A program made the translations under genes and the position numbers. From NCBI GenBank assembly GCA_946186505.1, contig CAMHNI010000015.1:1-61939 (forward strand): a DNA stretch of 61,939 nucleotides, given 5' to 3'. The stretch comes from an uncultured Prevotellaceae bacterium. GTDB taxonomy: Bacteria; Bacteroidota; Bacteroidia; Bacteroidales; Bacteroidaceae. The notes under the pieces are model-generated. The model was not told the origin of the DNA. It saw only the letters and a list, made by a program, of their open reading frames with translations, and searched no databases. Shown here in pieces: positions 41,571 to 48,833 of the stretch (the stretch's first letter is position 1; each line of letters opens with the position of its first letter).

Positions 41571-41603
41571 GAAAAAGCACCTATAAAATATTTGCAAGTG
41601 CTT
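41571..41603 (-). terminator. Terminator downstream of the second tRNA-Met 3' half
   Basis: On the minus strand AAGCAC...GTGCTT is followed by TTTCTTTT. It mirrors the arrangement at 25,001-25,046 but with unrelated sequence. Confidence 0.55.
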
Positions 41604-41615
41604 GATTTTCACTAG

Positions 41616-41658
41616 TGGACCAGCCTGGGCTTGAACCAGGGACCTCCAGATTATGAGT
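41616..41658 (-). repeat. Second 3' half of tRNA-Met(CAT); shared attachment site
   Basis: On the minus strand it has the anticodon-loop part ACTCATAA, TCTGG, a T-arm CCTGG-TTCAAGC-CCAGG and the acceptor CTGGTCC-A. Compared with the left copy, the T-stem is changed on both strands so that pairing is kept. The 5' half is again missing; the sequence beyond the anticodon is unrelated. This is the right end of the first element and the left end of the second. Confidence 0.85.
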
Positions 41659-41775
41659 TGCAGAAGAATCCGCATTCTGTGAGGCTTTGTGACGCCCTAT
41701 GACTGGCACTTTCTTTATTCTTTAAATTCTTAATAATCAAGATGATAGGCAGAGATTTCTAATTTTTGAAAGTTC

Positions 41776-41866
41776 TTTGTTCCCTGTTTGTTCCCACACC
41801 CACATTTTTACACAATCTATGGTTTTTATGGGCTTTTTTAGGGGTCATTGTTCCCCCTTTGTTCCC
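41776..41866. repeat. Two pairs of TTGTTCCC motifs (arm sites of the second integrase)
   Basis: TTTGTTCCC at 41,776-41,784 and 41,787-41,795 (11-bp phase), then TTGTTCCC at 41,848-41,855 and TTTGTTCCC at 41,858-41,866. They sit between the core and the integrase, in the same relative place as the AAGGTCACC pair of the first element. Confidence 0.7.
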
Positions 41867-42001
41867 ATTTTTGTCACATTTTGCGAAAGAACGCTTTATG
41901 CTATACCATATTGCGCTTGCAAAGATAATAATTAAAATTGACACCCTTTTCTGGTTTACATTTTTTAACGTGCATTTAAAGATTGCTTTTGAGATTATAA
42001 G

Positions 42002-42009
42002 TAACTTTG
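42002..42009 (+). promoter_or_regulatory. Promoter -7 box of the second integrase
   Basis: TAACTTTG, 30 bp before ATG 42,040. Confidence 0.55.
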
Positions 42010-42039
42010 ATGTTGAAAAATAGTATTTAGTGAGCAAAT

Positions 42040-43626
42040 ATGACATCGAAAAATAGAAAAATAGGAAAAGGAACCCTTTTTGAAGATAGGGTAGGATCAT
42101 GCACCATTGCCATGTGTCTTGACAAGAGACATCCCGATAGTGAAAACAGCAAATTGTTTCCTCTGTGCATCAGGTTCACAATATATGATTCTCGGTATTA
42201 CTACAGACTTGGCGAGAAATGTTCTTACGAAGATTTGGATAAGCTTTCGAGGTCTCAGGGCAACCGCGAAAAACGGATAGGACTTGAAACAACTTTTGAG
42301 CGAAAGGTGAGACTTCAGGAAGTCTTTGCAAGTATGGTACACGTTGTAACGACTGTTAGTGAGCGCGGCATACTTACTCTAGATCGAATCAAGGTTGCTT
42401 TGACAGGCCGATGCGAAACAGCGTCCTTCCTCTCCGTGTGGGAAGAGATTATCAATGAGAAACGAGCCTTGGGTAAAGCAGGTACCGCTGAAAACTATGG
42501 GGATGCCTATAGAAGTTTCAAGCGTATTACCGGCTTCACCTATGCTGATGGTTTTGCTCTGGATTCTGCGGTAATCAACAAATGGATTGACGGTATGACA
42601 GAACGTAATATCAAATCCTCGACACAAGGCATTCAGCTTCGAGCTTGCCGAGTCGTAGTAAACCGCTGTATTGGCGAGGGTTACATGATGCCAAAGGCTT
42701 ATATGTTTGGAAAGACTCGCGATAAGATAAAGATTCCAGCAGGTTCATCACGTAAGGGCTGGTTTCTCTCTGTGGAACAGATGACGGAGCTTTACTTGCA
42801 TTGGAAGAACCATGATATTGACTTCCCGATTCACAATACCCGTAGAAAGGATAATCCATTGTATGCTATCAAAGATGAGAAATCGCGTACCCAGAGGTAT
42901 CAGGCATTGGCAATGTTCCTGATGCAATACCTGTGTTGTGGCTGTAATCTGTATGATTTAGCGTTACTTCGATACAATAGCTTCTATTTTGAAAGCAATG
43001 GGCGCGCCTTTCGGTTTATCAGGCATAAGACTGAGGACGAGACGGTTGATGGTGAGGGAATGGAGGTGATTGTTCCAATCATTGAGCCATTGAAGGAACT
43101 TCTTGATAACTATGCTGCTGAGCCAAAGTTAGATCAGTTGGTGCTTCCTTTTATTGCTGAGGATGCTATTAGTGTAGGCGAAGAAAGGGTTCGTCGTAGA
43201 GTTAGCGACGTGAACGGTTATATATCAGACAGAATGAAGAAAGTGTCCGCTGCAATCGGGTGGACAGTATCTCCAACGGGTACTTACGCCAGGCATTCGT
43301 TTGCAACGAATCTTCATGCGGCTAAGGTTCCAAGAGACTATATCTCAGATGCGATGGGGCATAGTCTTGGCAACAGAGGACAGATAACCATGCGTTACAT
43401 TTCGCCTTGGACTATCGAGGATAGGATGACCTATAATAACCTGTTGCTTAATCTTGATAACAAGAAGAGTGACCAGCCCCAAGAGAATATTACAATATTC
43501 GAGTCAGGTAAGCAAGCTATCTTTGAGAAGATGCACAGTTTCTCAGAGGCAGACTTGAAAGAGGCTTTGATTATGCTCAAAAAGAAAGAACTGCAGCAAC
43601 TGGAACAAGAACTGGTAGCTATGTAA
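42040..43626 (+). CDS. Tyrosine recombinase / integrase (second element)
   Basis: 528 residues, Bacteroides type, clearly related in layout to the first integrase but diverged in sequence. Arg418 (YARHSFATNLHA), the SDAMGHSLG box and the nucleophile Tyr453 (TMRYISPW) are present. At the first arginine position it has CGCNLYDL, so Asn303 stands in for Arg, as in the other integrase. The C-terminus is a charged helix (LKEALIMLKKKELQQLEQEL). It begins 381 bp from the tRNA-Met core and has its own TTGTTCCC arm-site candidates. Confidence 0.92.
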   Translation: MTSKNRKIGKGTLFEDRVGSCTIAMCLDKRHPDSENSKLFPLCIRFTIYDSRYYYRLGEKCSYEDLDKLSRSQGNREKRIGLETTFERKVRLQEVFASMVHVVTTVSERGILTLDRIKVALTGRCETASFLSVWEEIINEKRALGKAGTAENYGDAYRSFKRITGFTYADGFALDSAVINKWIDGMTERNIKSSTQGIQLRACRVVVNRCIGEGYMMPKAYMFGKTRDKIKIPAGSSRKGWFLSVEQMTELYLHWKNHDIDFPIHNTRRKDNPLYAIKDEKSRTQRYQALAMFLMQYLCCGCNLYDLALLRYNSFYFESNGRAFRFIRHKTEDETVDGEGMEVIVPIIEPLKELLDNYAAEPKLDQLVLPFIAEDAISVGEERVRRRVSDVNGYISDRMKKVSAAIGWTVSPTGTYARHSFATNLHAAKVPRDYISDAMGHSLGNRGQITMRYISPWTIEDRMTYNNLLLNLDNKKSDQPQENITIFESGKQAIFEKMHSFSEADLKEALIMLKKKELQQLEQELVAM

Positions 43627-43752
43627 GAATAGTAAAAAACATCAATTTTTGGGTTGTTCCTCACATAGTCAAAATGGTGATAAAATTGTAATAATGACGT
43701 TTTGAGGGTATTTTTAGAATGATTACCCTTATTTAGATTTAACACTTATAAG

Positions 43753-44970
43753 ATGACAGAAAAGGATAACAGAATAGCGGCAAACAAGGCCGTTAGGGAA
43801 TGGAAAGTAAAACATAAGGAAGAATACGATGACTTCAAACGGCAAATTGCAGCCATTGACAAAGGTGACCTGTCGTTAATGGAGCGGATGATGACGTTGC
43901 TTAATGATTGTATGCCACAGGATGCCCGTTCCTTTTACGCGTACATATTTAAATATATAGGTGATCCTGACTCCGTGAAGAATGACCAGGCTGCATTCTC
44001 CAGATATGATCAATTGGCGGCAGAGTGTATCTTCAATCATGCCCTCATCAGCATGAACTTCGCCACAGGCCGGATAGAACAGACTGATTCAATGAAACAG
44101 GATTGTACTATCATTAGAACGGATGACTTCGAGCAGAGCGTCTTGGCTATGCCCCTGTCAATGAAATGCATCCTCAATGATCTTTGCACCAATCTGATAG
44201 CCGACAGGCTTAATGGCCAGCTAACGGTAGAGGAGCAGGAAGCACTACAAGGCATAGGGCTACTGGTGGCTAAGACAGTGTATGTGTATTCACTGCTTTT
44301 CGTGCCAGAGTACCTTGACAGGCTCTACAAAAGAACTATTATAGATAGCGATGCCCTTGCTTACTGCATCTATTTCTTCGTAACATTCGACCACGGACTG
44401 AGCCAGATGGCCGATTTGTTCAGTCACCAGATGGTAGGGAATCATAGTTCCAGCTTCACCTCTGAAATGTTCCGTTTGTGCATCCGAAGTTTCGTTAATC
44501 ATAGCCTCACTAATAGAAGCGAGACGAAGGAAAGCTGGGAAGCACTTGCCAACAACACTTCCAATGATGACCTTTGGAAAGAGGTTCGTTTGGCCTTGCG
44601 TGACAGTCATACGCATGGTGGCCAGCAAAAGGACAGCCGGACACTCGACGAACTGCTGATATGTGATACGGAAGTCCTGAAGTCAAAGATCCAGGACTAT
44701 CTTCGCGAGAACCCTCAAACGTCTCGCCTCGCATATCTGCTATATACCCTGCGACAGACAGGAAAGATACAGCCCTGCAGTTATATCACCTTCCATCGAG
44801 CGTTACAAGCAATTGCTAACAAACCGCTTGGTGGCCCGGATGTTCCCCAAAGACGCTATCATGAGTTGCAGGCAGATCCCAAACTCTTAGGCTCAAAGGG
44901 AAAGAAATGGCAACAGGCAAAGGCAATAATTGACCGATGGACTGTCCTATTCGGCAAAAAAGACATATAA
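43753..44970 (+). CDS. Unrecognised 405-residue mobile-element protein
   Basis: Largely alpha-helical, without signal peptide or clear transmembrane segment. The N-terminus is charged (NKAVREWKVKHKEEYDDFKR); the middle carries hydrophobic helices (LCTNLIADRLNGQLTVEEQEAL; GIGLLVAKTVYVYSLLFVPEYL; DALAYCIYFFVTFDHGLSQMAD); the C-terminus has a KGKKWQQAKAIIDRWTVLF segment. Proteins of this size often follow integrases in Bacteroides elements, but the family cannot be named from sequence alone. The 126-bp gap after the integrase holds an AGGGTA/TACCCT inverted repeat (about 43,705-43,730) that might be an operator or terminator. Confidence 0.65.
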   Translation: MTEKDNRIAANKAVREWKVKHKEEYDDFKRQIAAIDKGDLSLMERMMTLLNDCMPQDARSFYAYIFKYIGDPDSVKNDQAAFSRYDQLAAECIFNHALISMNFATGRIEQTDSMKQDCTIIRTDDFEQSVLAMPLSMKCILNDLCTNLIADRLNGQLTVEEQEALQGIGLLVAKTVYVYSLLFVPEYLDRLYKRTIIDSDALAYCIYFFVTFDHGLSQMADLFSHQMVGNHSSSFTSEMFRLCIRSFVNHSLTNRSETKESWEALANNTSNDDLWKEVRLALRDSHTHGGQQKDSRTLDELLICDTEVLKSKIQDYLRENPQTSRLAYLLYTLRQTGKIQPCSYITFHRALQAIANKPLGGPDVPQRRYHELQADPKLLGSKGKKWQQAKAIIDRWTVLFGKKDI

Positions 44971-44983
44971 GAACACAAAAAAC

Positions 44984-44999
44984 GCAACTTAAAAGTTGC
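44984..44999. promoter_or_regulatory. Operator palindrome of the toxin-antitoxin operon
   Basis: GCAACTT-AA-AAGTTGC, a perfect 7-bp inverted repeat that covers the -33 TTG of the following promoter. Confidence 0.65.
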
Positions 45000-45026
45000 A
45001 CATTTCAAAAATAAACATTAAATTTG
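44996..45026 (+). promoter_or_regulatory. Promoter of the toxin-antitoxin operon
   Basis: TTG at 44,996, a 20-bp spacer and TAAATTTG at 45,019-45,026. The ATG at 45,035 is only 9 bp downstream, so the mRNA would be nearly leaderless. Confidence 0.65.
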
Positions 45027-45034
45027 CAGCGCAT

Positions 45035-45592
45035 ATGAAATTTGAACGTATCATAGAAGGCAAAGACCATCTTTGGGCAGTTAGAGACATGAACAAGCCT
45101 AATAACGAGTTGGCAGCACTATTCCAGAAGTGGAACGATGCCGAATACTTGTGGGATTTCTTTCTTGAAAACCAGAACGACCTTCAAGAGTTCTTCCATA
45201 TAGAGAGAATCAGCGAGGCCGTTGAGGACACGATTGATGATGCAGAGCAGTTGGAAAGGCTGATTCTGGAGATACCCTACACGGAAAATCTTGATGAACT
45301 CTTCATTCCGCTCAGTTCAGCCGACATGACCATCCGGGAGTTGGCGAGGGAAAAGGCCAGGAACTGGAACCGCACAGGACACGCAAGCTGGCTTCGTGTC
45401 TATGCCATCCGACTTGAAAAGAATGTGTTCGTCATAACAGGTGGAGCCATCAAGCTCACAAGGACGATGCAGGAGCGTAGCCATACCCAAGCGGAACTCG
45501 ACAAGCTCAATCAGTGCCGACAGTTTCTTGCCAGCAATGGCGTATTTGATTCAGACAGTTTCATTTCAATGATAGAGGAGGATAATATATGA
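45035..45592 (+). CDS. HigB-like toxin candidate
   Basis: 185 residues from ATG 45,035. The C-terminal half has the look of a RelE/HigB-type toxin: REKARNWNRTGHASWLRVYAIRL, then VFVITGGAIKLTRTMQERSH. The N-terminal 80 residues are a helical extension (EYLWDFFLENQNDLQEFFHI). Such toxins cleave ribosome-bound mRNA. The gene is immediately upstream of, and overlaps by 4 nt, an XRE-type antitoxin gene, in the toxin-first order of HigBA systems. An operator palindrome covers its promoter, consistent with autoregulation by the antitoxin. Confidence 0.75.
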   Translation: MKFERIIEGKDHLWAVRDMNKPNNELAALFQKWNDAEYLWDFFLENQNDLQEFFHIERISEAVEDTIDDAEQLERLILEIPYTENLDELFIPLSSADMTIRELAREKARNWNRTGHASWLRVYAIRLEKNVFVITGGAIKLTRTMQERSHTQAELDKLNQCRQFLASNGVFDSDSFISMIEEDNI

Positions 45593-45900
45593 AGTCAAAA
45601 GCAGTACAGTTTTTGGAGGCGAACCAGTCAGGTGAGCGTTCCACGTTCGTTGACGATGCCAAGTGGAGGCAGGAGAATGCCTCGTGGCTGAGAAGATCCC
45701 GTCGCGTAGCCTATGCCATCATGGACTACATGCAGGATAATGGGCTTTCCCGTAACGATGTTGCTGAGAAGCTGGGGGTCAGTCCTCAGTATGTGAGCAA
45801 GATTCTTTCTGGCAAGGTGAACTTCTCATTCAAGACAATCTCTGAGATTGAAGAGGGTCTTGGCATAGAGGTATTCCAGGCTGCAGCGATGGAGGCATAA
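45589..45900 (+). CDS. XRE-type antitoxin (HigA-like)
   Basis: A 103-residue helix-turn-helix protein: NGLSRNDVAEKLGVSPQYVS and KILSGKVNFSFKTISEIEEG form the DNA-binding domain (about residues 48-92). The N-terminal 45 residues (RSTFVDDAKWRQENASWLRR) are probably the toxin-neutralising segment. Its start overlaps the toxin stop (ATGA). It should bind the palindrome at 44,984-44,999 to repress the operon. A strong terminator follows. Confidence 0.82.
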   Translation: MKSKAVQFLEANQSGERSTFVDDAKWRQENASWLRRSRRVAYAIMDYMQDNGLSRNDVAEKLGVSPQYVSKILSGKVNFSFKTISEIEEGLGIEVFQAAAMEA

Positions 45901-45926
45901 GGCTCGACGGCTAACAGAGCTTAAAT

Positions 45927-45970
45927 AATGGTCGGTTGAATTAAGGAGTATTTCAACCGACCATTTGTTT
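45927..45970 (+). terminator. Terminator of the toxin-antitoxin operon
   Basis: AATGGTCGGTTGAA pairs perfectly with TTCAACCGACCATT (14 bp, 11-nt loop), followed by TGTTTG. Confidence 0.8.
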
Positions 45971-45983
45971 GATGAACATTGTC

Positions 45984-45991
45984 TATCTTTG
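45984..45991 (+). promoter_or_regulatory. Promoter -7 box of the DUF3853 gene
   Basis: TATCTTTG, 64 bp before ATG 46,056. Confidence 0.55.
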
Positions 45992-46055
45992 CACCGCGAT
46001 TCGGAAAACAGCCAATCGCAAGAATCAGGATAATAACAATTAAAATATCAAAGAC

Positions 46056-46391
46056 ATGACAACAACAAATGATTCATTGAAGCTCGCAGAGCTGCTGAAG
46101 ACTCCCATCTGCAAGATGGACGGCGAGGAACTTGCATTCCTCATTACAAGTATTACATCAAACCAACAGGCACAGATGCTGCTGACTCAGCCCAAACAGG
46201 AGGAGCATAACGTCTATGGCATAGCAGGTATCGCCCAGATATTCGGCTGCAGCATACCAACGGCCAGCCGTATCAAGAAGAGTGGCATCATCAATGACGC
46301 TATCACTCAGGTAGGCCGAAAGATTGTAGTCAACGCTGACAAGGCTCTTGAACTGGCCAGCAAACATAAGGGTAACATTAACGTAGCTTGA
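46056..46391 (+). CDS. DUF3853 family HTH protein
   Basis: 111 residues. The C-terminal half matches the DUF3853 pattern: VYGIAGIAQIFGCSIPTASR, then IKKSGIINDAITQVGRKIVV. The fold looks like an excisionase-type winged helix. These proteins are very common on Bacteroides integrative elements, where they are presumed regulators or excision factors. The N-terminal part (LAELLKTPICKMDGEELAFL) is a short helical region. The next gene starts 1 bp after its stop. Confidence 0.82.
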   Translation: MTTTNDSLKLAELLKTPICKMDGEELAFLITSITSNQQAQMLLTQPKQEEHNVYGIAGIAQIFGCSIPTASRIKKSGIINDAITQVGRKIVVNADKALELASKHKGNINVA

Positions 46392-46392
46392 T

Positions 46393-46713
46393 ATGATGAA
46401 ACAAGATTTTAAGAATGTCGCATATATGTCCGTGTTTGTGCTGATAGTTGGTGCAGGTTTCTACCTCTTTGATTTCTATGATAGTGCTTTCTTCACCTTT
46501 CTTGTTGGATTAACTCTATTAGCTATTTATCATGCTGGGCTTTACAATCGTGGAATCATAGAGGATAACACCATAGCAAGCCAACAGGAAATCATAGAGC
46601 GGGATAAAGACCTGATTGACTTCCTGCATGGGCACATTGGTTTCCTTGAAGACTATATCAAAGAGATAAAAGAGGAATGTGACAAAGTGAAGAGCAGGAA
46701 GAGCAAACGATGA
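46393..46713 (+). CDS. Small two-helix membrane protein with coiled-coil tail
   Basis: 106 residues (or 105 from the second ATG). Two transmembrane helices occupy about residues 9-27 (VAYMSVFVLIVGAGFYLFDF) and 32-50 (FFTFLVGLTLLAIYHAGLY). A charged coiled-coil tail follows (EIIERDKDLIDFLHGHIGFL, ending KSRKSKR). No family was recognised. It is translationally coupled to the DUF3853 gene, and a bidirectional hairpin follows at 46,775-46,811. Confidence 0.65.
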   Translation: MMKQDFKNVAYMSVFVLIVGAGFYLFDFYDSAFFTFLVGLTLLAIYHAGLYNRGIIEDNTIASQQEIIERDKDLIDFLHGHIGFLEDYIKEIKEECDKVKSRKSKR

Positions 46714-46774
46714 AAAACAGCCATCTTGTGGCACCTGTTTTTCTTGCTGGTGACTATCACCTTCCACAAATGCA

Positions 46775-46811
46775 GTCAGCCCCATACGTCATTGTGACGA
46801 ATGGGGCTGAC
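46775..46811. terminator. Bidirectional hairpin at the mobile/chromosomal junction
   Basis: GTCAGCCCCAT pairs with ATGGGGCTGAC (11 bp), with an inner CGTCA/TGACG stem. It lies between converging transcription units. Confidence 0.75.
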
Positions 46812-46835
46812 AGGTTTACGTTATACAGCAACTTC

Positions 46836-47200
46836 TTACCTATAGACAGGTGTGGGGAAGGTGATGGTGCTGGGGATGTAGAAGTCGTCGGAGAGAGTGC
46901 GGCCGTCTATCTGTTTGGTCAGGCGGTGTATTGTTCCTTATCGTCGATGGTGACGAGTTTACGCGTCTGCCATTTGCGCATTCCCGTGAAAGTCCCGTCT
47001 GCGCTGAACGTCAGCCGCTCGAAGAAGCGTCCCTTGACCTTGATGTACTCGACATGCCACGTCCCGGCGATAATTGGCGTGTACTGCTTCCGCAACTGTT
47101 CCGTCTTCTCGTGCGCCTCCTCGTCAGCCCATTGCGGGTCGCTGCTGCAAGAGGCGAGGGAGACGAGGGCAAGGAGGATGGTGATGATGGTTTTCTTCAT
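46836..47200 (-). pseudogene. Lipocalin-like lipoprotein, frameshifted near its C-terminus
   Basis: Begins MKKTIITILLALVSLASC (lipoprotein signal), with lipocalin-like features (IIAGTWHVEYIKVKGRFFER, LTFSADGTFTGMRKW). The reading frame stops at 46,919 after DDKEQYTA. A second frame, overlapping by a few codons, continues as LTKQIDGRTLSDDFYIP to a stop at 46,836 and clearly reads as its natural C-terminus (proline/threonine-rich PSTITFPTPVYR). A single-base indel near 46,915-46,925 is the simplest explanation. As given, the product is 94 residues. It is the last gene of the leftward operon, and its first 13 residues are identical to those of the esterase at 51,700-52,905. Confidence 0.65.
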
Positions 47201-47213
47201 ATTCATTTTGTTT

Positions 47214-48833
47214 TTATTTTGCTTGTGCCTTGATGTAATCAAGGAGGAAGAGAACTTCAGCTTGGTTGTCGAAATTGTAACGTTTATAGTCATCATACGT
47301 CAGCAGGATGTCTGGAGTCAACTGCTTGGCACAAGGGTCATCGGCAGGAAGGAACAACTGCAAGGAGTTGGAGATGGAGCCTTCGAGATTCGTCCGTGGA
47401 AGTGTGAACGGCGTCACTTCCATAAAAGTATTAGGGGCCTGACTGCTGGGAACACCGACAATCTTCGCCCCCATCTTCCAAAGATAGAACATATAATGAA
47501 AGGCTGCGCTATACGTGTCGGCATCGGCCAGCACATAAATATGCTTGGGTGTATAGACGGGTTGACCATTCTGCTTGGCGAGTTTGTCTTGAATGCAACT
47601 CATGCTGTTGCTAACGAAACGTGTGCGGGTTTCGTCTGTGACAGCCTGCGTCTTCTCGTCGCTTTCAAAGAAAGTGTAGTCGCCAAACTCATAGTTCGTG
47701 TGATAACGGGCGTTGAACTGTTCGAGTGTCATATTGAGTTTCTGCATATAGAGCGGTGACAGCAGACGATAGAGATGGTTCTGGAAGTTCTTTTGCAGAT
47801 AGCCGTCGCCCCACAACTGATAGAGTGTTGGGTAAGTGATGGGAGTCCAACCTCCGCCGTTGCCTCTGAGGTCGATAATCAGGTTCTCACTCTTGTTGCG
47901 TTTCATCAGTTGTAGCATCTTCTCAAATTCTTCAGAGAAAGACGGCAGGCTAGCGATGGCTTTGAGTGTGTCGGAGGGCATGGGTCGGTGATATACTTTG
48001 TCATAGCAATATTTCAGGTCATCGTAGTAGTTCATCCCAGCCTGATACATATATTCTATGTTGTCACGGGCCATGATGCTGGTCGAGCGGAAGTACATGG
48101 TGTTCTTCTGCTTGTCGGCGAATGTGTAAGTCAGGTTTTCTGTCGGAAACCTGTTGTCCATAGGAGAGGTTACCTCTCTATTCCATTCCTTCCATTGCTT
48201 CACAGGGATTAGTGCCAACGGCAATCTGACAAAATTCCCTTCTGGAGTCATCAGATGATAGCTGATGGTGTCTTGTCGAAGACAGGGAATTATTCTGCCG
48301 AGAACGACAGGCTGGTGTCCGTGCCCACAGATATTAGCCATCTTTCCAATTTCATTCTCTGCTGGGTATATCTTCATCATTTCTTCACAAAGGTCTTTCG
48401 TTTGGACATTTTCGATGCCGACAAGCCTGCTACCTATCAGTTGCTGATGTTCATCCGGCAATCGACGGATGAACAAACCGTCACCAACAGCCTTGAAACG
48501 GATGGGAACGAGTGAGAATGAGCCTTGTGTCTCAGGAAAGTGAATTTGCGTATGTCCGTCGCTCAATGGTGCGAGGAATGCCCGGATTCTCCAGCACAAT
48601 TCCTCGCGTGTCGTCACGCTGTCATCCTTGAGACCCCAGTAAGTTTCACTTGCAGCCCTATGAAAGAACGCTTTACCTCCATAGTTCGTATATGGGTCTG
48701 GATGCGTCGCTTCCAGTTGATGGATGAAATAGCGGAAGTCTGCCACAATGGAATCATTTGGTATCTGTGCCGATGCGAATGTCACTGCCTCCAGCAGGAC
48801 CAACAGGAGCAGGAATCGTCTTGTTTGTCTCAT
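47214..48833 (-). CDS. S41-like (tail-specific) peptidase, exported
   Basis: 539 residues with a signal peptide (RRFLLLLVLLEAVTFASA). The N-terminal part is a helical domain with LSDGHTQIHFP. The peptidase core carries the nucleophile region DTYSAAFHYMFYLWKMGAKI and the ENLIIDLRGNGGGW strand typical of S41 proteases. The catalytic lysine position (normally in a TxGKG-like segment) is not obvious: the sequence there is VPSSQAPNTFMEV, so activity is uncertain. Its start overlaps the stop of the MutS-like gene by 4 nt. Confidence 0.78.
   Translation of the reverse strand: MRQTRRFLLLLVLLEAVTFASAQIPNDSIVADFRYFIHQLEATHPDPYTNYGGKAFFHRAASETYWGLKDDSVTTREELCWRIRAFLAPLSDGHTQIHFPETQGSFSLVPIRFKAVGDGLFIRRLPDEHQQLIGSRLVGIENVQTKDLCEEMMKIYPAENEIGKMANICGHGHQPVVLGRIIPCLRQDTISYHLMTPEGNFVRLPLALIPVKQWKEWNREVTSPMDNRFPTENLTYTFADKQKNTMYFRSTSIMARDNIEYMYQAGMNYYDDLKYCYDKVYHRPMPSDTLKAIASLPSFSEEFEKMLQLMKRNKSENLIIDLRGNGGGWTPITYPTLYQLWGDGYLQKNFQNHLYRLLSPLYMQKLNMTLEQFNARYHTNYEFGDYTFFESDEKTQAVTDETRTRFVSNSMSCIQDKLAKQNGQPVYTPKHIYVLADADTYSAAFHYMFYLWKMGAKIVGVPSSQAPNTFMEVTPFTLPRTNLEGSISNSLQLFLPADDPCAKQLTPDILLTYDDYKRYNFDNQAEVLFLLDYIKAQAK

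Larger units (their letters stand above)
25079..41658. mobile_element. 16.56-kb integrative mobilizable element in tRNA-Met
   Basis: Bounded by two 18-bp direct repeats of a tRNA-Met anticodon/variable region (25,079-25,096 and 41,641-41,658). It carries a tyrosine integrase next to the left repeat, an excisionase-like protein, a MobV relaxase and candidate oriT, and no conjugation apparatus, so it fits an element mobilised by a helper. Paired AAGGTCACC motifs (11-bp phase) occur near both ends. Genes inside are visibly richer in A+T than the flanking chromosome. Cargo: a five-gene envelope operon and an XRE/nuclease/AAA+ module. Confidence 0.8.
41641..46720. mobile_element. Second integrated element or remnant in tandem
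   Basis: Begins at the shared tRNA-Met core and carries its own integrase, paired TTGTTCCC motifs, an unrecognised protein, a toxin-antitoxin pair, a DUF3853 protein and a membrane protein. No matching right core repeat, second TTGTTCCC pair or tRNA 5' half was found to the right, so the right limit is a guess based on the change to the leftward chromosomal operon. Confidence 0.4.

Noticed and set aside
25054..46720. Insertion sequence or transposase genes
   Set aside because: No DDE or HUH transposase motif was seen; the mobile genes are tyrosine integrases and a MobV relaxase.
46710..47759. Rightward open frame of about 350 codons overlapping the small membrane protein stop
   Set aside because: Past 46,840 it is antisense to the lipocalin-like and S41-like genes, which have clear motifs and signal peptides; composition is that of a shadow frame.
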